The translations under genes were made by a program, and so were the position numbers. A DNA stretch of 37,087 nt from Paucilactobacillus wasatchensis (GTDB lineage: Bacteria; Bacillota; Bacilli; Lactobacillales; Lactobacillaceae), in NCBI RefSeq assembly GCF_000876205.1, contig NZ_AWTT01000018.1, positions 1 to 37,087 of the forward strand, given 5' to 3'. This document shows positions 18,150 to 27,811 of this stretch, piece after piece. Below the pieces are notes generated by a model. That model worked only from the letters and a program-made list of their open reading frames with translations, ran no database searches and was not told the DNA's origin. Within the stretch, counting starts at the first letter, position 1. Each line of letters begins with the position of its first letter.

Positions 18150-19055
18150 TTAATAATCATTCTTGCGATAACCATATGATTTCAGCGTTGATGACTTATC
18201 ACGCCAATGTTCGACAACTTTCACCCACAATTCAAGATAAACTTTGTCACCCATCAACCGTTCAATATCTTGTCGTGCTAATGAACCAATTTTTTTAAGC
18301 ATTTGGCCGCCCTTACCAATAATAATGCCCTTTTGGGTTGGCCGTTCTACTACTATAGTCGCAGCTATATGGATTGTTTTTTCATCTTCACGATTAATTT
18401 GTTCAATATCAACTGCAACAGAGTGTGGAATCTCGTCTCTGGTTAATTGAAATATTTTTTCGCGAATTAACTCTGCCACCACAAACCGCTCTGGATGATC
18501 GCTCACTTGATCTTCTGGATAGTACTGTGGACCAGTTGGTAATTTTTTAACAATTTCTTGCAACATTTCACGAACATTATTACCTTGCAACGCCGACACC
18601 GGTAATACCTGTTCCCACTTTAATGAATCCTTGTACTGATCCATCACTGCTAGCAACCGGTCTGGGTGCACTTGATCAATTTTATTAATAATCAAATAGA
18701 TTGGCTGATGTACCCGTTTCAAGCGTTCAATAATAAAGTTATCACCGGCACCTTTGTTTTCAGTTGCATTGATCACAAATAAAACCGCGTCCACTTCATC
18801 AAGGGCTGATAAAGATGAGCGTTCCATAAAATCACCCAGTTTGGTCTGTGGTTTATGAATGCCCGGTGTATCAATGAACACAATTTGAGCTTCATCAGTT
18901 GTATAAATTCCCTGAATTTTGTTTCTCGTCGTTTGGGCAACATTACTCATAATAGCAACTTTTTGCCCGATCACTTGGTTTAATAATGTTGATTTACCAA
19001 CATTAGGGCGCCCGATCAACGCCACGAAACCAGATTTATAATTTGGATTATCCAT
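18150..19055 (-). CDS. era: GTPase Era
   Basis: Ribosome-associated GTPase needed for 16S rRNA maturation and 30S assembly. The 301-aa product shows G1 GRPNVGKS (about 15-22), G3 DTPG, G4 NKID, and a C-terminal KH domain with [15 protein letters not shown] binding the 3' end of 16S rRNA. I set the start at ATG 19055, giving [10 protein letters not shown], which lines up with the known Era N terminus; the in-frame GTG at 19067 overlaps the dgkA end. The gap to dgkA is 8 bp and the gap to recO 30 bp, so they belong to one transcript. The YbeY-Era neighbourhood is functionally coherent since both act on 16S rRNA. Confidence 0.97.
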   Translation of the reverse strand: MDNPNYKSGFVALIGRPNVGKSTLLNQVIGQKVAIMSNVAQTTRNKIQGIYTTDEAQIVFIDTPGIHKPQTKLGDFMERSSLSALDEVDAVLFVINATENKGAGDNFIIERLKRVHQPIYLIINKIDQVHPDRLLAVMDQYKDSLKWEQVLPVSALQGNNVREMLQEIVKKLPTGPQYYPEDQVSDHPERFVVAELIREKIFQLTRDEIPHSVAVDIEQINREDEKTIHIAATIVVERPTQKGIIIGKGGQMLKKIGSLARQDIERLMGDKVYLELWVKVVEHWRDKSSTLKSYGYRKNDY

Positions 19056-19063
19056 TTTATCTC

Positions 19064-19456
19064 TCACAATCTAAAAAGTTTAGGAACAAAAATAATAGCA
19101 CCAACAATAATCGCAAACAGCGCTGAAATTAATACACTACCAGCGGACACATCCTTCACCCGTTTGGCTAACGGATGATACTGTCCTTTGACAATCAAAT
19201 CAGTCAACGATTCGGCAACGGTATTCGCAAATTCACTTAAAAAAACAAAAAAAATGGCAAAAATAATCCAGAGCCATTCTTGTTCACTAATTTTAAGCCA
19301 AAAACCTGCAGCAACTGCTATCACAGCTGCAGTACCGTGATAGCGCATGTTGCGTTCACGTGAAAAAACATTCCATACGCCGCTCAATGCATGCTGCATT
19401 GCCTGGCCGAAATGACGATTTTTTGTTGTCTGTTTATCGTGTGAGTCCATAGTCAT
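19064..19456 (-). CDS. dgkA: Diacylglycerol/undecaprenol kinase
   Basis: A small membrane kinase, 130 aa, with three hydrophobic helices. The active-site signature reads [14 protein letters not shown], keeping the E, N, T, E and D positions of the DgkA family (usual form ExxNTAIExxxD). In Gram-positives this enzyme mainly phosphorylates undecaprenol, feeding the lipid carrier pool for cell wall synthesis. The open frame extends to 19522, but the preferred ATG at 19456 has AAAGGA 9 nt upstream and gives a normal length. It overlaps the 3' end of ybeY by 23 bp, implying translational coupling. An alternative ATG at 19450 is also possible. Confidence 0.92.
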   Translation of the reverse strand: MTMDSHDKQTTKNRHFGQAMQHALSGVWNVFSRERNMRYHGTAAVIAVAAGFWLKISEQEWLWIIFAIFFVFLSEFANTVAESLTDLIVKGQYHPLAKRVKDVSAGSVLISALFAIIVGAIIFVPKLFRL

Positions 19457-19916
19457 CCAAAATTGTCCTTTGCAAGGTAAACATTTCTTTTTCGTCAGCA
19501 TCAGTCTGATGGTCATAGCCATTTAAATGCAGGAACCCATGCACCACTAGAAAGCCTAATTCGCGCTCATTAGAATGGCCCAAAAACTTGGCCTGTTCAG
19601 CAACTTTGTCGATTGAAACAAAGATATCACCAATATTTTCTGGGATAGCAGCCTTCATTTCAGCATCCATAATCATCGGAAAATCATCATCCGCATCGTC
19701 TTCAATCGCGAAACTAATTACATCTGTTGCACGGTCAACGCCGCGATACTGCTGATTTAATGCTTGAATTCGATCATTATTAACAAATGTCACAGACATT
19801 TCAGTATTTTCTGCTAATTTAATATACTTACCAGCATATTCCAATACATTGGCAACCAAATCATGTTGCTCGGCTGTAAAACCAGCTTTTGTCTGGTCAT
19901 ATATTTCTAAATCCAT
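19434..19916 (-). CDS. ybeY: Endoribonuclease YbeY (rRNA maturation factor)
   Basis: A zinc-dependent single-strand endoribonuclease involved in 16S rRNA 3'-end maturation and ribosome quality control. The 160-aa product has the diagnostic three-histidine motif HGFLHLNGYDHQTDAD near residues 126-141, followed by E-rich sequence. RATDVISFA (about 62-70) is also conserved. It lies 8 bp downstream of the phoH-like gene and overlaps dgkA. The phoH-ybeY pairing is widely conserved. Confidence 0.96.
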   Translation of the reverse strand: MDLEIYDQTKAGFTAEQHDLVANVLEYAGKYIKLAENTEMSVTFVNNDRIQALNQQYRGVDRATDVISFAIEDDADDDFPMIMDAEMKAAIPENIGDIFVSIDKVAEQAKFLGHSNERELGFLVVHGFLHLNGYDHQTDADEKEMFTLQRTILDDYGLTR

Positions 19917-19924
19917 TCTTTTTC

Positions 19925-20902
19925 CTACCGTTTTTCATTTTGTTGTTCATACGCGTTGATAATACTTGCCACAACTGGATGACGCACAACATCATCCGCA
20001 TCAAATGTCACAAACTCAATTCTGCTAACGTGTTGTAAAATTCTTTGAGCATTAACCAGACCGCTGCGGGAACCATGCGGCAAGTCAATTTGTGTGATAT
20101 CACCATTGACCACCATTTTGGAACCAAAACCAAGCCTAGTTAGAAACATCTTCATTTGTGAATTAGTTGTATTTTGAGCTTCATCTAAAATGACAAATGC
20201 ATTATCAAGTGTCCGACCACGCATATACGCTAGCGGTGCAATCTCAATGACTTCTCGGTCCATCAATCGCTGGGTATGCTCTGCTCCTAAAATTTGATAG
20301 AGTGCATCATAAATTGGACGTAAATAGGGATCAACTTTTTCCTTTAAATCACCAGGCAAAAACCCGAGACTCTCGCCAGCTTCAACAGCGGGACGCGTTA
20401 AAATAATTTTCTCAACATCGCCACGTCGAAGCGCAGCCACCGCCATCGTCACAGCCAGAAATGTTTTTCCAGTTCCGGCAGGTCCAATGCCAAAAGTGAC
20501 ATCATTTTCGGTCATTGCCTTAACATACTGCCGTTGCCCGTAGTTTTTTACTCGGATTGCTTTACCCTGACGATCCTTAATCAAGATTTCGTTATAGAGG
20601 TCTGCAAAGTAATCCAGCGTCCCTCGTTGTGCCATTTTCATTGCACTCACAACATCTGTACTACTCAGCCGAATACCCGCCGTGATGAGATTGGCCAAAT
20701 TTTTCAAAATTGCGATAGTCTCGCTAACTGCTTCTGCAGCACCACTAATCTTGAGTTGCTCGCCAAATGGTCGGATAGTGACATGCATGCCCTCTTCAAG
20801 AAGCGCCACATACTTGTCTTGCGTTCCCAACAATCCCACTTCAACTTCAGGATTAGAAACACGAAACGTTTGTTCACTTAAATTTGTCGTTTCTTCAGCC
20901 AA
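19925..20902 (-). CDS. PhoH-like ATPase
   Basis: A 325-aa P-loop protein of the PhoH/PhoL family. Walker A is GIGPAGTGKT (about 138-147) and Walker B is VILDEAQN. The N-terminal ~100 residues carry a KH-like RNA-binding region. The family is linked to RNA metabolism and ribosome maturation because it sits beside ybeY, but its exact role is not established. The start codon is TTG at 20902 with AAGAGGA about 8 nt upstream; no in-frame ATG is better placed. A weak start may keep the level low. It heads the phoH-ybeY-dgkA-era-recO block, 76 bp after the yqeY-like gene. Confidence 0.92.
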   Translation of the reverse strand: MAEETTNLSEQTFRVSNPEVEVGLLGTQDKYVALLEEGMHVTIRPFGEQLKISGAAEAVSETIAILKNLANLITAGIRLSSTDVVSAMKMAQRGTLDYFADLYNEILIKDRQGKAIRVKNYGQRQYVKAMTENDVTFGIGPAGTGKTFLAVTMAVAALRRGDVEKIILTRPAVEAGESLGFLPGDLKEKVDPYLRPIYDALYQILGAEHTQRLMDREVIEIAPLAYMRGRTLDNAFVILDEAQNTTNSQMKMFLTRLGFGSKMVVNGDITQIDLPHGSRSGLVNAQRILQHVSRIEFVTFDADDVVRHPVVASIINAYEQQNEKR

Positions 20903-20978
20903 ATAAGAGTCCTCTTTTCAACAATAATATGCCTAAATACTACCATATAACTCGTCACTGCAACAAGGAATCACCACT

Positions 20979-21422
20979 TTATTGTAATAGTTGTTTAACT
21001 GTTTGGTTAACTAATTTACCATCTGCTTGGCCCTTTAGCTTTGGCATCACTGAACTCATTACCTTACCAAAATCGGCCATACTTTGGGCGCCTACTTCAC
21101 TAACAGTTTCCGTGATAATTTTTTTAACATCTGCTTCTGATAATTGAGCTGGTAAATACTTTTCAACTACTTCTATTTCTGCCTTAGTATCGGCAACTAA
21201 ATCGTCACGATTGCCCTTTTCAAATTCTCGGACAGAATCTTTTCGTTGTTTAAGCTCACGTGATAACACAGCAACTTCTTCATCATTTGTCAAATCGTGA
21301 CCCAAGTTAATTTTTTCGTTCATTACTGCAGATTTTAACATCCGCACAACGCTCAAAGTAGACTTATCTTTAGCTTTCATTGCAGTCTTCATGTCTTCAT
21401 TTAGTGTCTCTAATAAACTCAT
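20979..21422 (-). CDS. GatB/YqeY domain protein
   Basis: A 147-aa helical protein matching YqeY. This stand-alone relative of the tRNA-binding tail of GatB lies next to rpsU in many Firmicutes. It begins MSLLETLNEDMKTAMKAKDK, includes the charged middle RELKQRKDSVREFEKGNR, and ends KLKGQADGKLVNQTVKQLL, all typical of the family. A tRNA-related role is inferred from the domain; no enzyme activity is known. The start at 21422 is set by AGGAGGAAACAAT upstream; the longer frame to 21452 has no such site. It follows rpsU after a hairpin that may lower its transcription. Confidence 0.92.
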   Translation of the reverse strand: MSLLETLNEDMKTAMKAKDKSTLSVVRMLKSAVMNEKINLGHDLTNDEEVAVLSRELKQRKDSVREFEKGNRDDLVADTKAEIEVVEKYLPAQLSEADVKKIITETVSEVGAQSMADFGKVMSSVMPKLKGQADGKLVNQTVKQLLQ

Positions 21423-21457
21423 ATTGTTTCCTCCTAAAATTAGCGATAACAAAATAA

Positions 21458-21500
21458 ATGCCCCTGCCCGAATGAAAACTCATCCGATTCAGGAGCATTA
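21458..21500 (-). terminator. Attenuating hairpin between rpsU and the yqeY-like gene
   Basis: AATGC-CCTG pairs with CAGG-GCATT around an inner ATGA/TCAT stem. On the minus strand it is followed by TTATTTTG, an incomplete U tract. This suggests partial termination, leaving much S21 mRNA with some read-through to the downstream genes. Confidence 0.65.
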
Positions 21501-21504
21501 ACGA

Positions 21505-21690
21505 CTAGAAGCGCTTCTTGTTCTTACGTTTCCGGGCCGCTTCTGATTTCAACTTACGTTTAACACTAGGCTTTTCGTAAAACTCACGTTTACGATATTC
21601 CTGCAACGTACCATTTTTTGAAACTGTACGTTTAAAGCGTCGAAGAGCGTCATCAAGAGATTCATTCTTACGAACGACTGTTTTTGCCAT
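21505..21690 (-). CDS. rpsU: 30S ribosomal protein S21
   Basis: A 61-aa, very basic protein with the full S21 sequence pattern: [16 protein letters not shown] near the start, [12 protein letters not shown] in the middle, and a KRKNKKRF tail. S21 is a late-assembling 30S protein near the anti-Shine-Dalgarno region of 16S rRNA. A strong ribosome-binding site (GGAGGGAGGG) and a near-consensus promoter precede it. It leads the long chain towards glyQS and rpoD, as in Bacillus and E. coli, where rpsU is linked to dnaG/rpoD. Confidence 0.98.
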   Translation of the reverse strand: MAKTVVRKNESLDDALRRFKRTVSKNGTLQEYRKREFYEKPSVKRKLKSEAARKRKNKKRF

Positions 21691-21763
21691 ATGAATTCCC
21701 TCCCTCCGAGCTTAAAGTGTCACGGCAAACTACAGAAATTGACGTAGCTATACTGCTGTAAGT

Positions 21764-21792
21764 ATTATACATAAATTGATTTGTATCGTCAA
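21764..21792 (-). promoter_or_regulatory. rpsU promoter
   Basis: TATAAT (21764-21769) is 17 bp from TTGACG (21787-21792) on the minus strand. It is the strongest promoter match in this part of the window. It gives a leader of about 65 nt. Confidence 0.85.
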
Positions 21793-21809
21793 CAATTGTT
21801 TTCAAGTTA

Positions 21810-21853
21810 TTGACTCTTTTTATTGCTAAAATAATTAAAACAAGTTGTATACT
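21810..21853 (+). promoter_or_regulatory. Candidate promoter(s) of the PPDK-regulator gene
   Basis: Two overlapping options exist. One is TTGACT (21810-21815) with TAATTA at a 16-bp spacing. The other is TATACT (21848-21853) with TTGCTA 19 bp upstream. I cannot choose between them by eye. The -35 of the first lies only 17 bp from the -35 of the divergent rpsU promoter. Confidence 0.45.
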
Positions 21854-21882
21854 AAAAGAAAAGTTTCGTTGGAGGTCATCAA

Positions 21883-22701
21883 ATGCACCCATTGCCAATT
21901 TTTATTATCTCAGATTCAAGTGGTGAGACCGCAATTACCACGCTACAAACAGCCGTGTCACAATTCCCAGATTTATCTGTTCAAGTAACCCGTTTTCCAT
22001 TTACAGCCACCAAAAATAAATTAACTAATATTCTGCAACAGGCAAATGAGGTTCACGCCGTTATCTTTCACACATTGGTGCAACGGGCTTTGTCAACTGA
22101 ACTAATTAATTTTTGTCAAAAACATCAGCTAGTCCAATATGATGGCCTAAATCCAGCAATTGACGCCATTAAACAAAGGATTCACCAAGAACCGTTGCAA
22201 ACACCTGGTGTTAACCATAGTCTTAATGACACCTATTTTGATCGAATTGCGGCAATTGAATTTGCAGTTACCTATGATGATGGTAAATTACCAGCTGGAT
22301 TCAAACAGGCCGATCTCGTGCTTGTTGGGGTGTCACGCACTTCAAAAACTCCCTTGTCACTATTTTTAGCTAATCAAAATTTTAAAGTTGCCAACTTACC
22401 GCTAGTGCCAAACACTAAAATACCGGACGAGTTATGGCAAGTTGATCCAAAAAAAATCGTCGGCTTAACAAACTCACCAAAAATTTTAGAACAAATTCGC
22501 GCCCAGCGAATGATTGCATATGGCATGGACCCCGCCAGTAATTACTCCAATCAAGAAAAAATTCACCAAGAATTAGATTTTGCCAATCAAATTTTTACTA
22601 AATTAAATTGCTTGGTGATTAATGTAGCCAACAAATCGATTGAAGAAACTGCCACTCTTATCACCAGTAAGCTTGGTTTAGAACCAGCACCATTTGATTA
22701 A
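21883..22701 (+). CDS. Pyruvate, phosphate dikinase regulatory protein (DUF299)
   Basis: Bifunctional kinase/phosphorylase of the PpsR/PDRP family, which switches PPDK or PEP synthase on and off by threonine phosphorylation. The 272-aa product begins IFIISDSSGETA and carries the P-loop-like GVSRTSKTP near residue 150, both family hallmarks. The start is ATG 21883 with GGAGG 7 nt upstream. In Bacillus the homologue yqfL lies between glyS and dnaG; here it diverges from rpsU instead. Neither PPDK nor PEP synthase is in the window, so its target must lie elsewhere or the call on substrate is open. It ends 3 bp from the convergent nfo. Confidence 0.92.
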   Translation: MHPLPIFIISDSSGETAITTLQTAVSQFPDLSVQVTRFPFTATKNKLTNILQQANEVHAVIFHTLVQRALSTELINFCQKHQLVQYDGLNPAIDAIKQRIHQEPLQTPGVNHSLNDTYFDRIAAIEFAVTYDDGKLPAGFKQADLVLVGVSRTSKTPLSLFLANQNFKVANLPLVPNTKIPDELWQVDPKKIVGLTNSPKILEQIRAQRMIAYGMDPASNYSNQEKIHQELDFANQIFTKLNCLVINVANKSIEETATLITSKLGLEPAPFD

Positions 22702-22704
22702 TAT

Positions 22705-23598
22705 TTATTGAGCATTCACAAGTTTGTCAACAAACTCTGGATCAAATTTTTGTTGTTTGATCATTGCAATTTCAGCCCCATATGGCGCCACTTTGTGTTT
22801 ATCATCTACTTTGATGTATGGTGTTTCCAATATTTTGGGAACTGTTGTCAACTGTGGATGATGAGCCACATAATTAAGACTATTAAACCCGATGGTGCCC
22901 ATGCCCAGATTTGCATGACGGTCTTTGTGACTTCCCTGTTCATTTTTAGAATCATTTAAATGTAATACTTTAAGTCGTTTAATCCCGATAACATGGTCAA
23001 ATTCGTTTAAAACACCATCGAAATCATTTTTGATATCATAACCGGCATCATTTGTATGACAGGTATCAAAGGTGACAGACAATTTATCATTATTAGTAAC
23101 TCCATCAATAATCGTTGCGATTTGTTCAAAAGTAATCCCAACCTCAGTCCCCTTGCCAGCCATTGTTTCAATTGCAATTTGAGGAACTTGATCTGTCGTG
23201 ATGACCTCATTCAAGCCTTTAATAATTTGGGTTAAGCCAGCCTCAACTCCTGCTCCCACATGAGCCCCGGGATGCAGCGTGATTTGCTCTGCACCAACCG
23301 CAGTGGCTCGCATCACTTCACCACGCAAAAATTCAATACCAAAAGCAAATTTTTCTGCATTAGTTGTATTACCCAAGTTGACGATATATGGCGCATGTAC
23401 GACAATATGCGATAACTTATGCTGTGCAATGTATCGTTCACCTTCGTCAATTTTCATTTCCGATATATCTTTGCGTCTCGTATTTTGAGGTGCACCAGTA
23501 TAAATCATAAATGTATTTGCATCATAACTTACTGCCTCTTGTGCGGCACCTAATAACATATTTGGTGCCTTCATTCCTACATGTGATCCAATCAGCAT
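22705..23598 (-). CDS. nfo: Endonuclease IV
   Basis: AP endonuclease that cuts 5' of abasic sites in base excision repair, using a trinuclear zinc centre in a TIM barrel. The 297-aa product begins [12 protein letters not shown]. It shows the metal-ligand motifs [46 protein letters not shown] and [23 protein letters not shown] in order, as in Nfo. Ribosome-binding site AGGGGAG lies 7 nt before the ATG. It follows the YitT-like gene by 19 bp and is probably cotranscribed. It converges on the PPDK-regulator gene with a 3-bp gap. Confidence 0.97.
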   Translation of the reverse strand: MLIGSHVGMKAPNMLLGAAQEAVSYDANTFMIYTGAPQNTRRKDISEMKIDEGERYIAQHKLSHIVVHAPYIVNLGNTTNAEKFAFGIEFLRGEVMRATAVGAEQITLHPGAHVGAGVEAGLTQIIKGLNEVITTDQVPQIAIETMAGKGTEVGITFEQIATIIDGVTNNDKLSVTFDTCHTNDAGYDIKNDFDGVLNEFDHVIGIKRLKVLHLNDSKNEQGSHKDRHANLGMGTIGFNSLNYVAHHPQLTTVPKILETPYIKVDDKHKVAPYGAEIAMIKQQKFDPEFVDKLVNAQ

Positions 23599-23617
23599 AA
23601 TTAATCTCCCCTATATC

Positions 23618-24493
23618 TTAAAGTTTAGGTTCATAAAAATGACCCATAACCCGCATTGTTTCAGTGATTGACACAAATGCGCGTGGATCAGATTCTTCCA
23701 TTGCTTCACGAAATTCATACATTTCATAGCGCGAAATGACCGTAAAAAGGATTTCCTTTTCGTCGTGATGGTAAGCACCTTCAGCATCATGAACAATCGT
23801 AATTCCACGTCTGACATGGTTTTGTACACTATCAATCACCGACTTAGGCCGACCAGTCACAATCATAACTTGCAGTAACTGCTGGCGTGTATAAACCATG
23901 TCCATCACCCGTGCATTGACCACTAAACCAATCGCTGAATACAACGCATATGGCCATCCAAACACAAACCCGGCAGCAATTACAATGAGGGCGTTAAACA
24001 AAATGTTGATGGTTCCCATTTTGCTGCCCGTTTTTTTGCGCAGTACAATTCCAACAATGTCCAAGCCACCAGTTGAAATCCCATATCGTAACGCTAAGCC
24101 TGTGCCTAAGCCATTGATGGCTCCACCAAAGATGGCACAAATTAATGGATCATGCGTCAGAGTGACCGGCTGCATCACACGCATCATAACGCTAGCTAAC
24201 GCAACTGAAATAAAGGTAAAAAAAGTGAATCGTTTACCAATTTTAAACCAGGCAACAACAAATAACGGAACGTTTAGCACGAATAACATTAGAGCCGTAC
24301 TCAACTGGATCGGTGCATAGCGACCAGTCAACGTAGTGATTAATTGTGCCAAACCGGTAACGCCAGAAGAATAGATATGGCCTGGCGTCCAGAAAAAATT
24401 AACCGCCATCGAAACTAAAATAGCGTAAATAAATGCTGTTCCTGCCTTGCCAATATATTGATGACGTTCAATTAAACGCTGTAAATCTTCCAT
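23618..24493 (-). CDS. YitT family membrane protein (DUF161 + DUF2179)
   Basis: A 291-aa protein with an N-terminal membrane part of about five or six helices (to about residue 200), including GLDIVGIVLRKKTGSK typical of YitT proteins. A C-terminal cytosolic DUF2179 domain follows (MIVTGRPKSVIDSV, then TVISRYEMYEFREAM). The DUF2179 domain resembles small-molecule sensor folds; the transported substrate of the family is unknown. The start at ATG 24493 is preceded by GGAG 12 nt away, a rather long spacing; an in-frame TTG at 24505 is the alternative. Linked to nfo. Confidence 0.88.
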   Translation of the reverse strand: MEDLQRLIERHQYIGKAGTAFIYAILVSMAVNFFWTPGHIYSSGVTGLAQLITTLTGRYAPIQLSTALMLFVLNVPLFVVAWFKIGKRFTFFTFISVALASVMMRVMQPVTLTHDPLICAIFGGAINGLGTGLALRYGISTGGLDIVGIVLRKKTGSKMGTINILFNALIVIAAGFVFGWPYALYSAIGLVVNARVMDMVYTRQQLLQVMIVTGRPKSVIDSVQNHVRRGITIVHDAEGAYHHDEKEILFTVISRYEMYEFREAMEESDPRAFVSITETMRVMGHFYEPKL

Positions 24494-24526
24494 TAGATTG
24501 CTCAACTCCGCTGATTTGATAATTTA

Positions 24527-24535
24527 AGTATAGCA
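24527..24535 (-). promoter_or_regulatory. Extended -10 promoter for the yitT-nfo pair
   Basis: TGC directly precedes TATACT on the minus strand, about 34 bp upstream of the start. The -35 is weak, as expected for an extended -10 promoter. Confidence 0.55.
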
Positions 24536-24630
24536 AATAACGTCTCTAGTTTCCTAAATTACAGCAAGAACTTATCAATCTTTAATTTAACTCATTAAAA
24601 ATCAAACACAAAATATAGTACCTCAACTCA

Positions 24631-24676
24631 AAAAATACTCATGATCATTGGAAACATACCAATGATCATGAGTATT
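24631..24676 (-). terminator. Strong terminator after aspS
   Basis: A perfect 18-bp inverted repeat (24634-24651 against 24659-24676) with a 7-nt loop is followed on the minus strand by TTTTTTGAG. It lies 19 bp past the aspS stop. Confidence 0.95.
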
Positions 24677-24694
24677 CTTAGTTAAATCAGTAAA

Positions 24695-26473
24695 TTATTT
24701 ATCTTCATCAACTTTATTAACAAACAAGCCTAATTCCAATAGCTGTTTATCTGAAACGGTCGCAGGAGCATTTGTTAGCGGCTCTGTGGCCTTTGAGTTC
24801 TTTGGAAAGGCAATTATGTCGCGAATGTTGTCGCGCTTAGCTAGCAGCATTGCAAAGCGATCTAGCCCGATAGCTAAACCACCATGTGGTGGGAAGCCCA
24901 TATCTAAAGCATGCATCAAGAAGCCAAAACTGCTTTCGGCATGTTCCTTAGTAAAGCCCAGCGCCTTCAACATTTTTTCTTGAACTTCACGTGTATGAAT
25001 ACGGATTGAACCACCACCTAGTTCGTAACCATTCAAGACAATATCATAACTTTGTGCGTGGGCCTTATGTGGATCTTCGCCATCATTCAAGTAATGGACG
25101 TCTTCTTCGTTAGGCATTGTGAATGGATGATGCGCAGCCGTCCAGCGTTTGATTCCTTCATCATATTCAAACAATGGCCAATTGACCACCCAGATAAAGG
25201 CAAACTTAGATTCGTCGATCATTCCCATTTCTTTTGCAATGGAATTACGTAGGTATCCCAAAGTATCAGAAATAATCTTAAAACTATCCGCAGCAAATAA
25301 GATTAAATCCCCAGGTTTGGCACCGACTGCAGCACTGATTTCATCCTGCTTAACCTTCAAAAACTTGCCGACAGGTCCGGTGAATCCATCTTCTGTCACC
25401 TTAATCCAAGCCATCCCTTTGGCGCCAAAACGTTCAATATAATCAGTTTTAGCATCCAAATCCTTACGTGAATACTTAGCTGCTCCACCAGGGACACAGA
25501 TGGCCTTAACAAACCCACCGTTAGCAATAGCATTCTGGAATACTTTGAAATCGATGTCCTTCACAACATCTGAAATATCCTTTAATTCCATGTCAAATCG
25601 AATATCTGGTTTGTCAGTCCCAAACCGATCCATTGATTCTTGCCATTCAATTCGTTGGATTGGTGTTTTAATATCAATACCCATTGCATCATGCATTACT
25701 TGTTTGAGTAAGCCTTCAGTCAGATCCTGAATTTCTTCGGCTGACAAGAAACTAGTTTCCATATCAATCTGGGTAAATTCAGGTTGGCGGTCACCACGTA
25801 AATCTTCATCACGGAAACAACGTGCAATTTGATAGTACCGGTCAAATCCCGCGCCCATTAATAATTGCTTAAAAATTTGTGGTGATTGTGGCAAGGCATA
25901 AAAATGACCAGGGTAAACTCGAGAAGGAACTAAATAATCACGCGCACCTTCAGGGGTGGAAGCAGTTAGATCTGGTGTCTCAATGTCGTAAAAATCATGA
26001 TTATCAAAGTAAGTATGAACTGCTCGGGTAATTAAATTACGAATTTTTAAATTCTTTTGCATTTCAGGACGGCGTAAATCGAGGTAACGATACTTCAACC
26101 GTAATTCATCAGAAACATTGATATTATCTTCAATGTAAAATGGTGGGTTTTTAGCTGCAGCCAATAACTTAGCTTCGTGGATTTCTACTTCAACTTGGCC
26201 GGTTTTCATTTTAGGATTAATTTCACCCTCAGAACGGTGTTTAACAGTTCCTTTAACTTCAATGACGTACTCATTCCGCAAAGTATCAGCGACCTGCCAT
26301 GCAGCTTTACTAAATTCCTGGCTGAACACTAATTGTAAAATTCCTTCACGATCGCGTAAATCAATGAAAATCAATCCACCTAAATCACGGCGCTTTTGTA
26401 CCCATCCTTTTAACACAACATCTTGATCAACTAATTTTTCATCAACTAATCCAGCATAACTTGTTCGTTTCAT
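24695..26473 (-). CDS. aspS: Aspartyl-tRNA synthetase
   Basis: Charges tRNA-Asp. The 592-aa product has the N-terminal OB anticodon-binding domain ([26 protein letters not shown]). The class II core follows: motif 2 near [18 protein letters not shown] and motif 3 [12 protein letters not shown]. The bacterial GAD insertion lies in between (about 290-420). Length is normal for bacterial AspRS. Whether it is discriminating or non-discriminating (AspRS/AsnRS) is not decided here. It follows hisS by 5 bp, and its ribosome-binding site overlaps the hisS end. Controlled by the T-box upstream of hisS. Confidence 0.98.
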   Translation of the reverse strand: MKRTSYAGLVDEKLVDQDVVLKGWVQKRRDLGGLIFIDLRDREGILQLVFSQEFSKAAWQVADTLRNEYVIEVKGTVKHRSEGEINPKMKTGQVEVEIHEAKLLAAAKNPPFYIEDNINVSDELRLKYRYLDLRRPEMQKNLKIRNLITRAVHTYFDNHDFYDIETPDLTASTPEGARDYLVPSRVYPGHFYALPQSPQIFKQLLMGAGFDRYYQIARCFRDEDLRGDRQPEFTQIDMETSFLSAEEIQDLTEGLLKQVMHDAMGIDIKTPIQRIEWQESMDRFGTDKPDIRFDMELKDISDVVKDIDFKVFQNAIANGGFVKAICVPGGAAKYSRKDLDAKTDYIERFGAKGMAWIKVTEDGFTGPVGKFLKVKQDEISAAVGAKPGDLILFAADSFKIISDTLGYLRNSIAKEMGMIDESKFAFIWVVNWPLFEYDEGIKRWTAAHHPFTMPNEEDVHYLNDGEDPHKAHAQSYDIVLNGYELGGGSIRIHTREVQEKMLKALGFTKEHAESSFGFLMHALDMGFPPHGGLAIGLDRFAMLLAKRDNIRDIIAFPKNSKATEPLTNAPATVSDKQLLELGLFVNKVDEDK

Positions 26474-26478
26474 AATCT

Positions 26479-27771
26479 CTATTCTCCTAAATATTTATCA
26501 TAAATTTGTGGAAAATTACTGTAAAAATCGTCCAATGCAATTGTTTCTTCTTCACCCGAAGCCATGGACTTGAAGTGAACAGTTTGATTAGCTAGCTCTT
26601 CATCACCAATCGTAACCACAAACGCTGCATCTACTTTATTAGCCGTCTTAAACTGTGCCTTTGGCTTGCGATCCAAGTAATCACGATCCGCTGAAAAGCC
26701 AAAATCACGAACAGCTTGAACTAGCTTGAGGGATTCAACATCGGTAGACTCACCAATGCCAACCACATAGACATCCAAATGATTTTGAACCGGAACTTCA
26801 ATATTTTCAGCATCAAGCAACAGTAATAATCGTTCTAATCCTAAGCCAAAACCAACACCGGACTCGTCTGGACCGCCTAGCTCCTTCACCAAACCGTTGT
26901 AGCGTCCACCACCACAAATGGTCGTATAACCATGGCCAAGTGCCTTGGAGTTAACCATTATTTCAAAAATTGTATGGTTGTAGTAATCAAGTCCCCGAAC
27001 CATAGTTGAATCAACGACGTAATCAATGTCTAATGAATCTAATAGGTCTTTAACCCGTGTAAAGTGCTGTTTTGCCTCATCAGTTAAATAATCTAAAATT
27101 GATGGTGCTGCAGCTACAAATGGTTGGTCTTCAGGCTCTTTACTGTCCAACACACGCAATGGATTTTTTGCCAATCGCTCCTGCGAATCATGACTTAATT
27201 CGTTAAAGTGCGGTTGCAAATAATCAATTAAGGCCTGTCGATAGTCCTTGCGACTCTGTTCATCACCCAATGAATTAATCGCCACACGCAGACTAGAAAT
27301 TCCCAATTGCTTAAAGTAGGCTAGTGCCATGGCAATGACTTCAACATCCAACGCTGGGCTGGCGGAGCCAAATGCCTCGACACCAACTTGATGGAACTCC
27401 CGTTGTCGTCCTGATTGTGGTCGTTCGTAACGATACATTGGTCCAAGATAATAAACTTTGTATGGCTTCGTATTTTCTGGACCATACAATTTATTTTCAA
27501 CATACGCGCGTACCACACCCGCAGTGCCCTCAGGACGTAGGGCAATATGACGATCGCCCTTATCCTTAAAATCATACATTTCCTTGGTAACCACATCAGA
27601 TGTGTCACCGGCCGAACGAGCAAAAATATCAAAATTTTCGAATATTGGTGTCCGGATTTCATGATATTGATAATCCGCGAATAACAATCGGGCTGTTTCC
27701 TCAACGTATTGCCATTTTTCTGACTGTCCTGGTAAAATATCACTGGTTCCTTTAGGACGCTGATAACGCAT
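26479..27771 (-). CDS. hisS: Histidyl-tRNA synthetase
   Basis: Class II synthetase that charges tRNA-His. The 430-aa product begins [15 protein letters not shown] and shows [17 protein letters not shown] (motif 2 region), [11 protein letters not shown] (HisA-type motif) and [15 protein letters not shown] (motif 3), then the C-terminal anticodon-binding domain. The open frame extends to 27891 through the T-box terminator, but the correct ATG at 27771 has AAGGAGG upstream and begins the family sequence. First gene of the hisS-aspS operon. The T-box upstream looks tuned to Asp more than to His (see findings). Confidence 0.97.
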   Translation of the reverse strand: MRYQRPKGTSDILPGQSEKWQYVEETARLLFADYQYHEIRTPIFENFDIFARSAGDTSDVVTKEMYDFKDKGDRHIALRPEGTAGVVRAYVENKLYGPENTKPYKVYYLGPMYRYERPQSGRQREFHQVGVEAFGSASPALDVEVIAMALAYFKQLGISSLRVAINSLGDEQSRKDYRQALIDYLQPHFNELSHDSQERLAKNPLRVLDSKEPEDQPFVAAAPSILDYLTDEAKQHFTRVKDLLDSLDIDYVVDSTMVRGLDYYNHTIFEIMVNSKALGHGYTTICGGGRYNGLVKELGGPDESGVGFGLGLERLLLLLDAENIEVPVQNHLDVYVVGIGESTDVESLKLVQAVRDFGFSADRDYLDRKPKAQFKTANKVDAAFVVTIGDEELANQTVHFKSMASGEEETIALDDFYSNFPQIYDKYLGE

Positions 27772-27811
27772 GAAAAAATCCTCCTTATGATTAACTTTAC
27801 TAACAACCAAA

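Noticed and set aside
23898-24320. Plus-strand open frame of 140 codons opposite the YitT-like gene
   Set aside because: Antisense shadow of a conserved membrane protein; its composition reflects the opposite strand's codon pattern.
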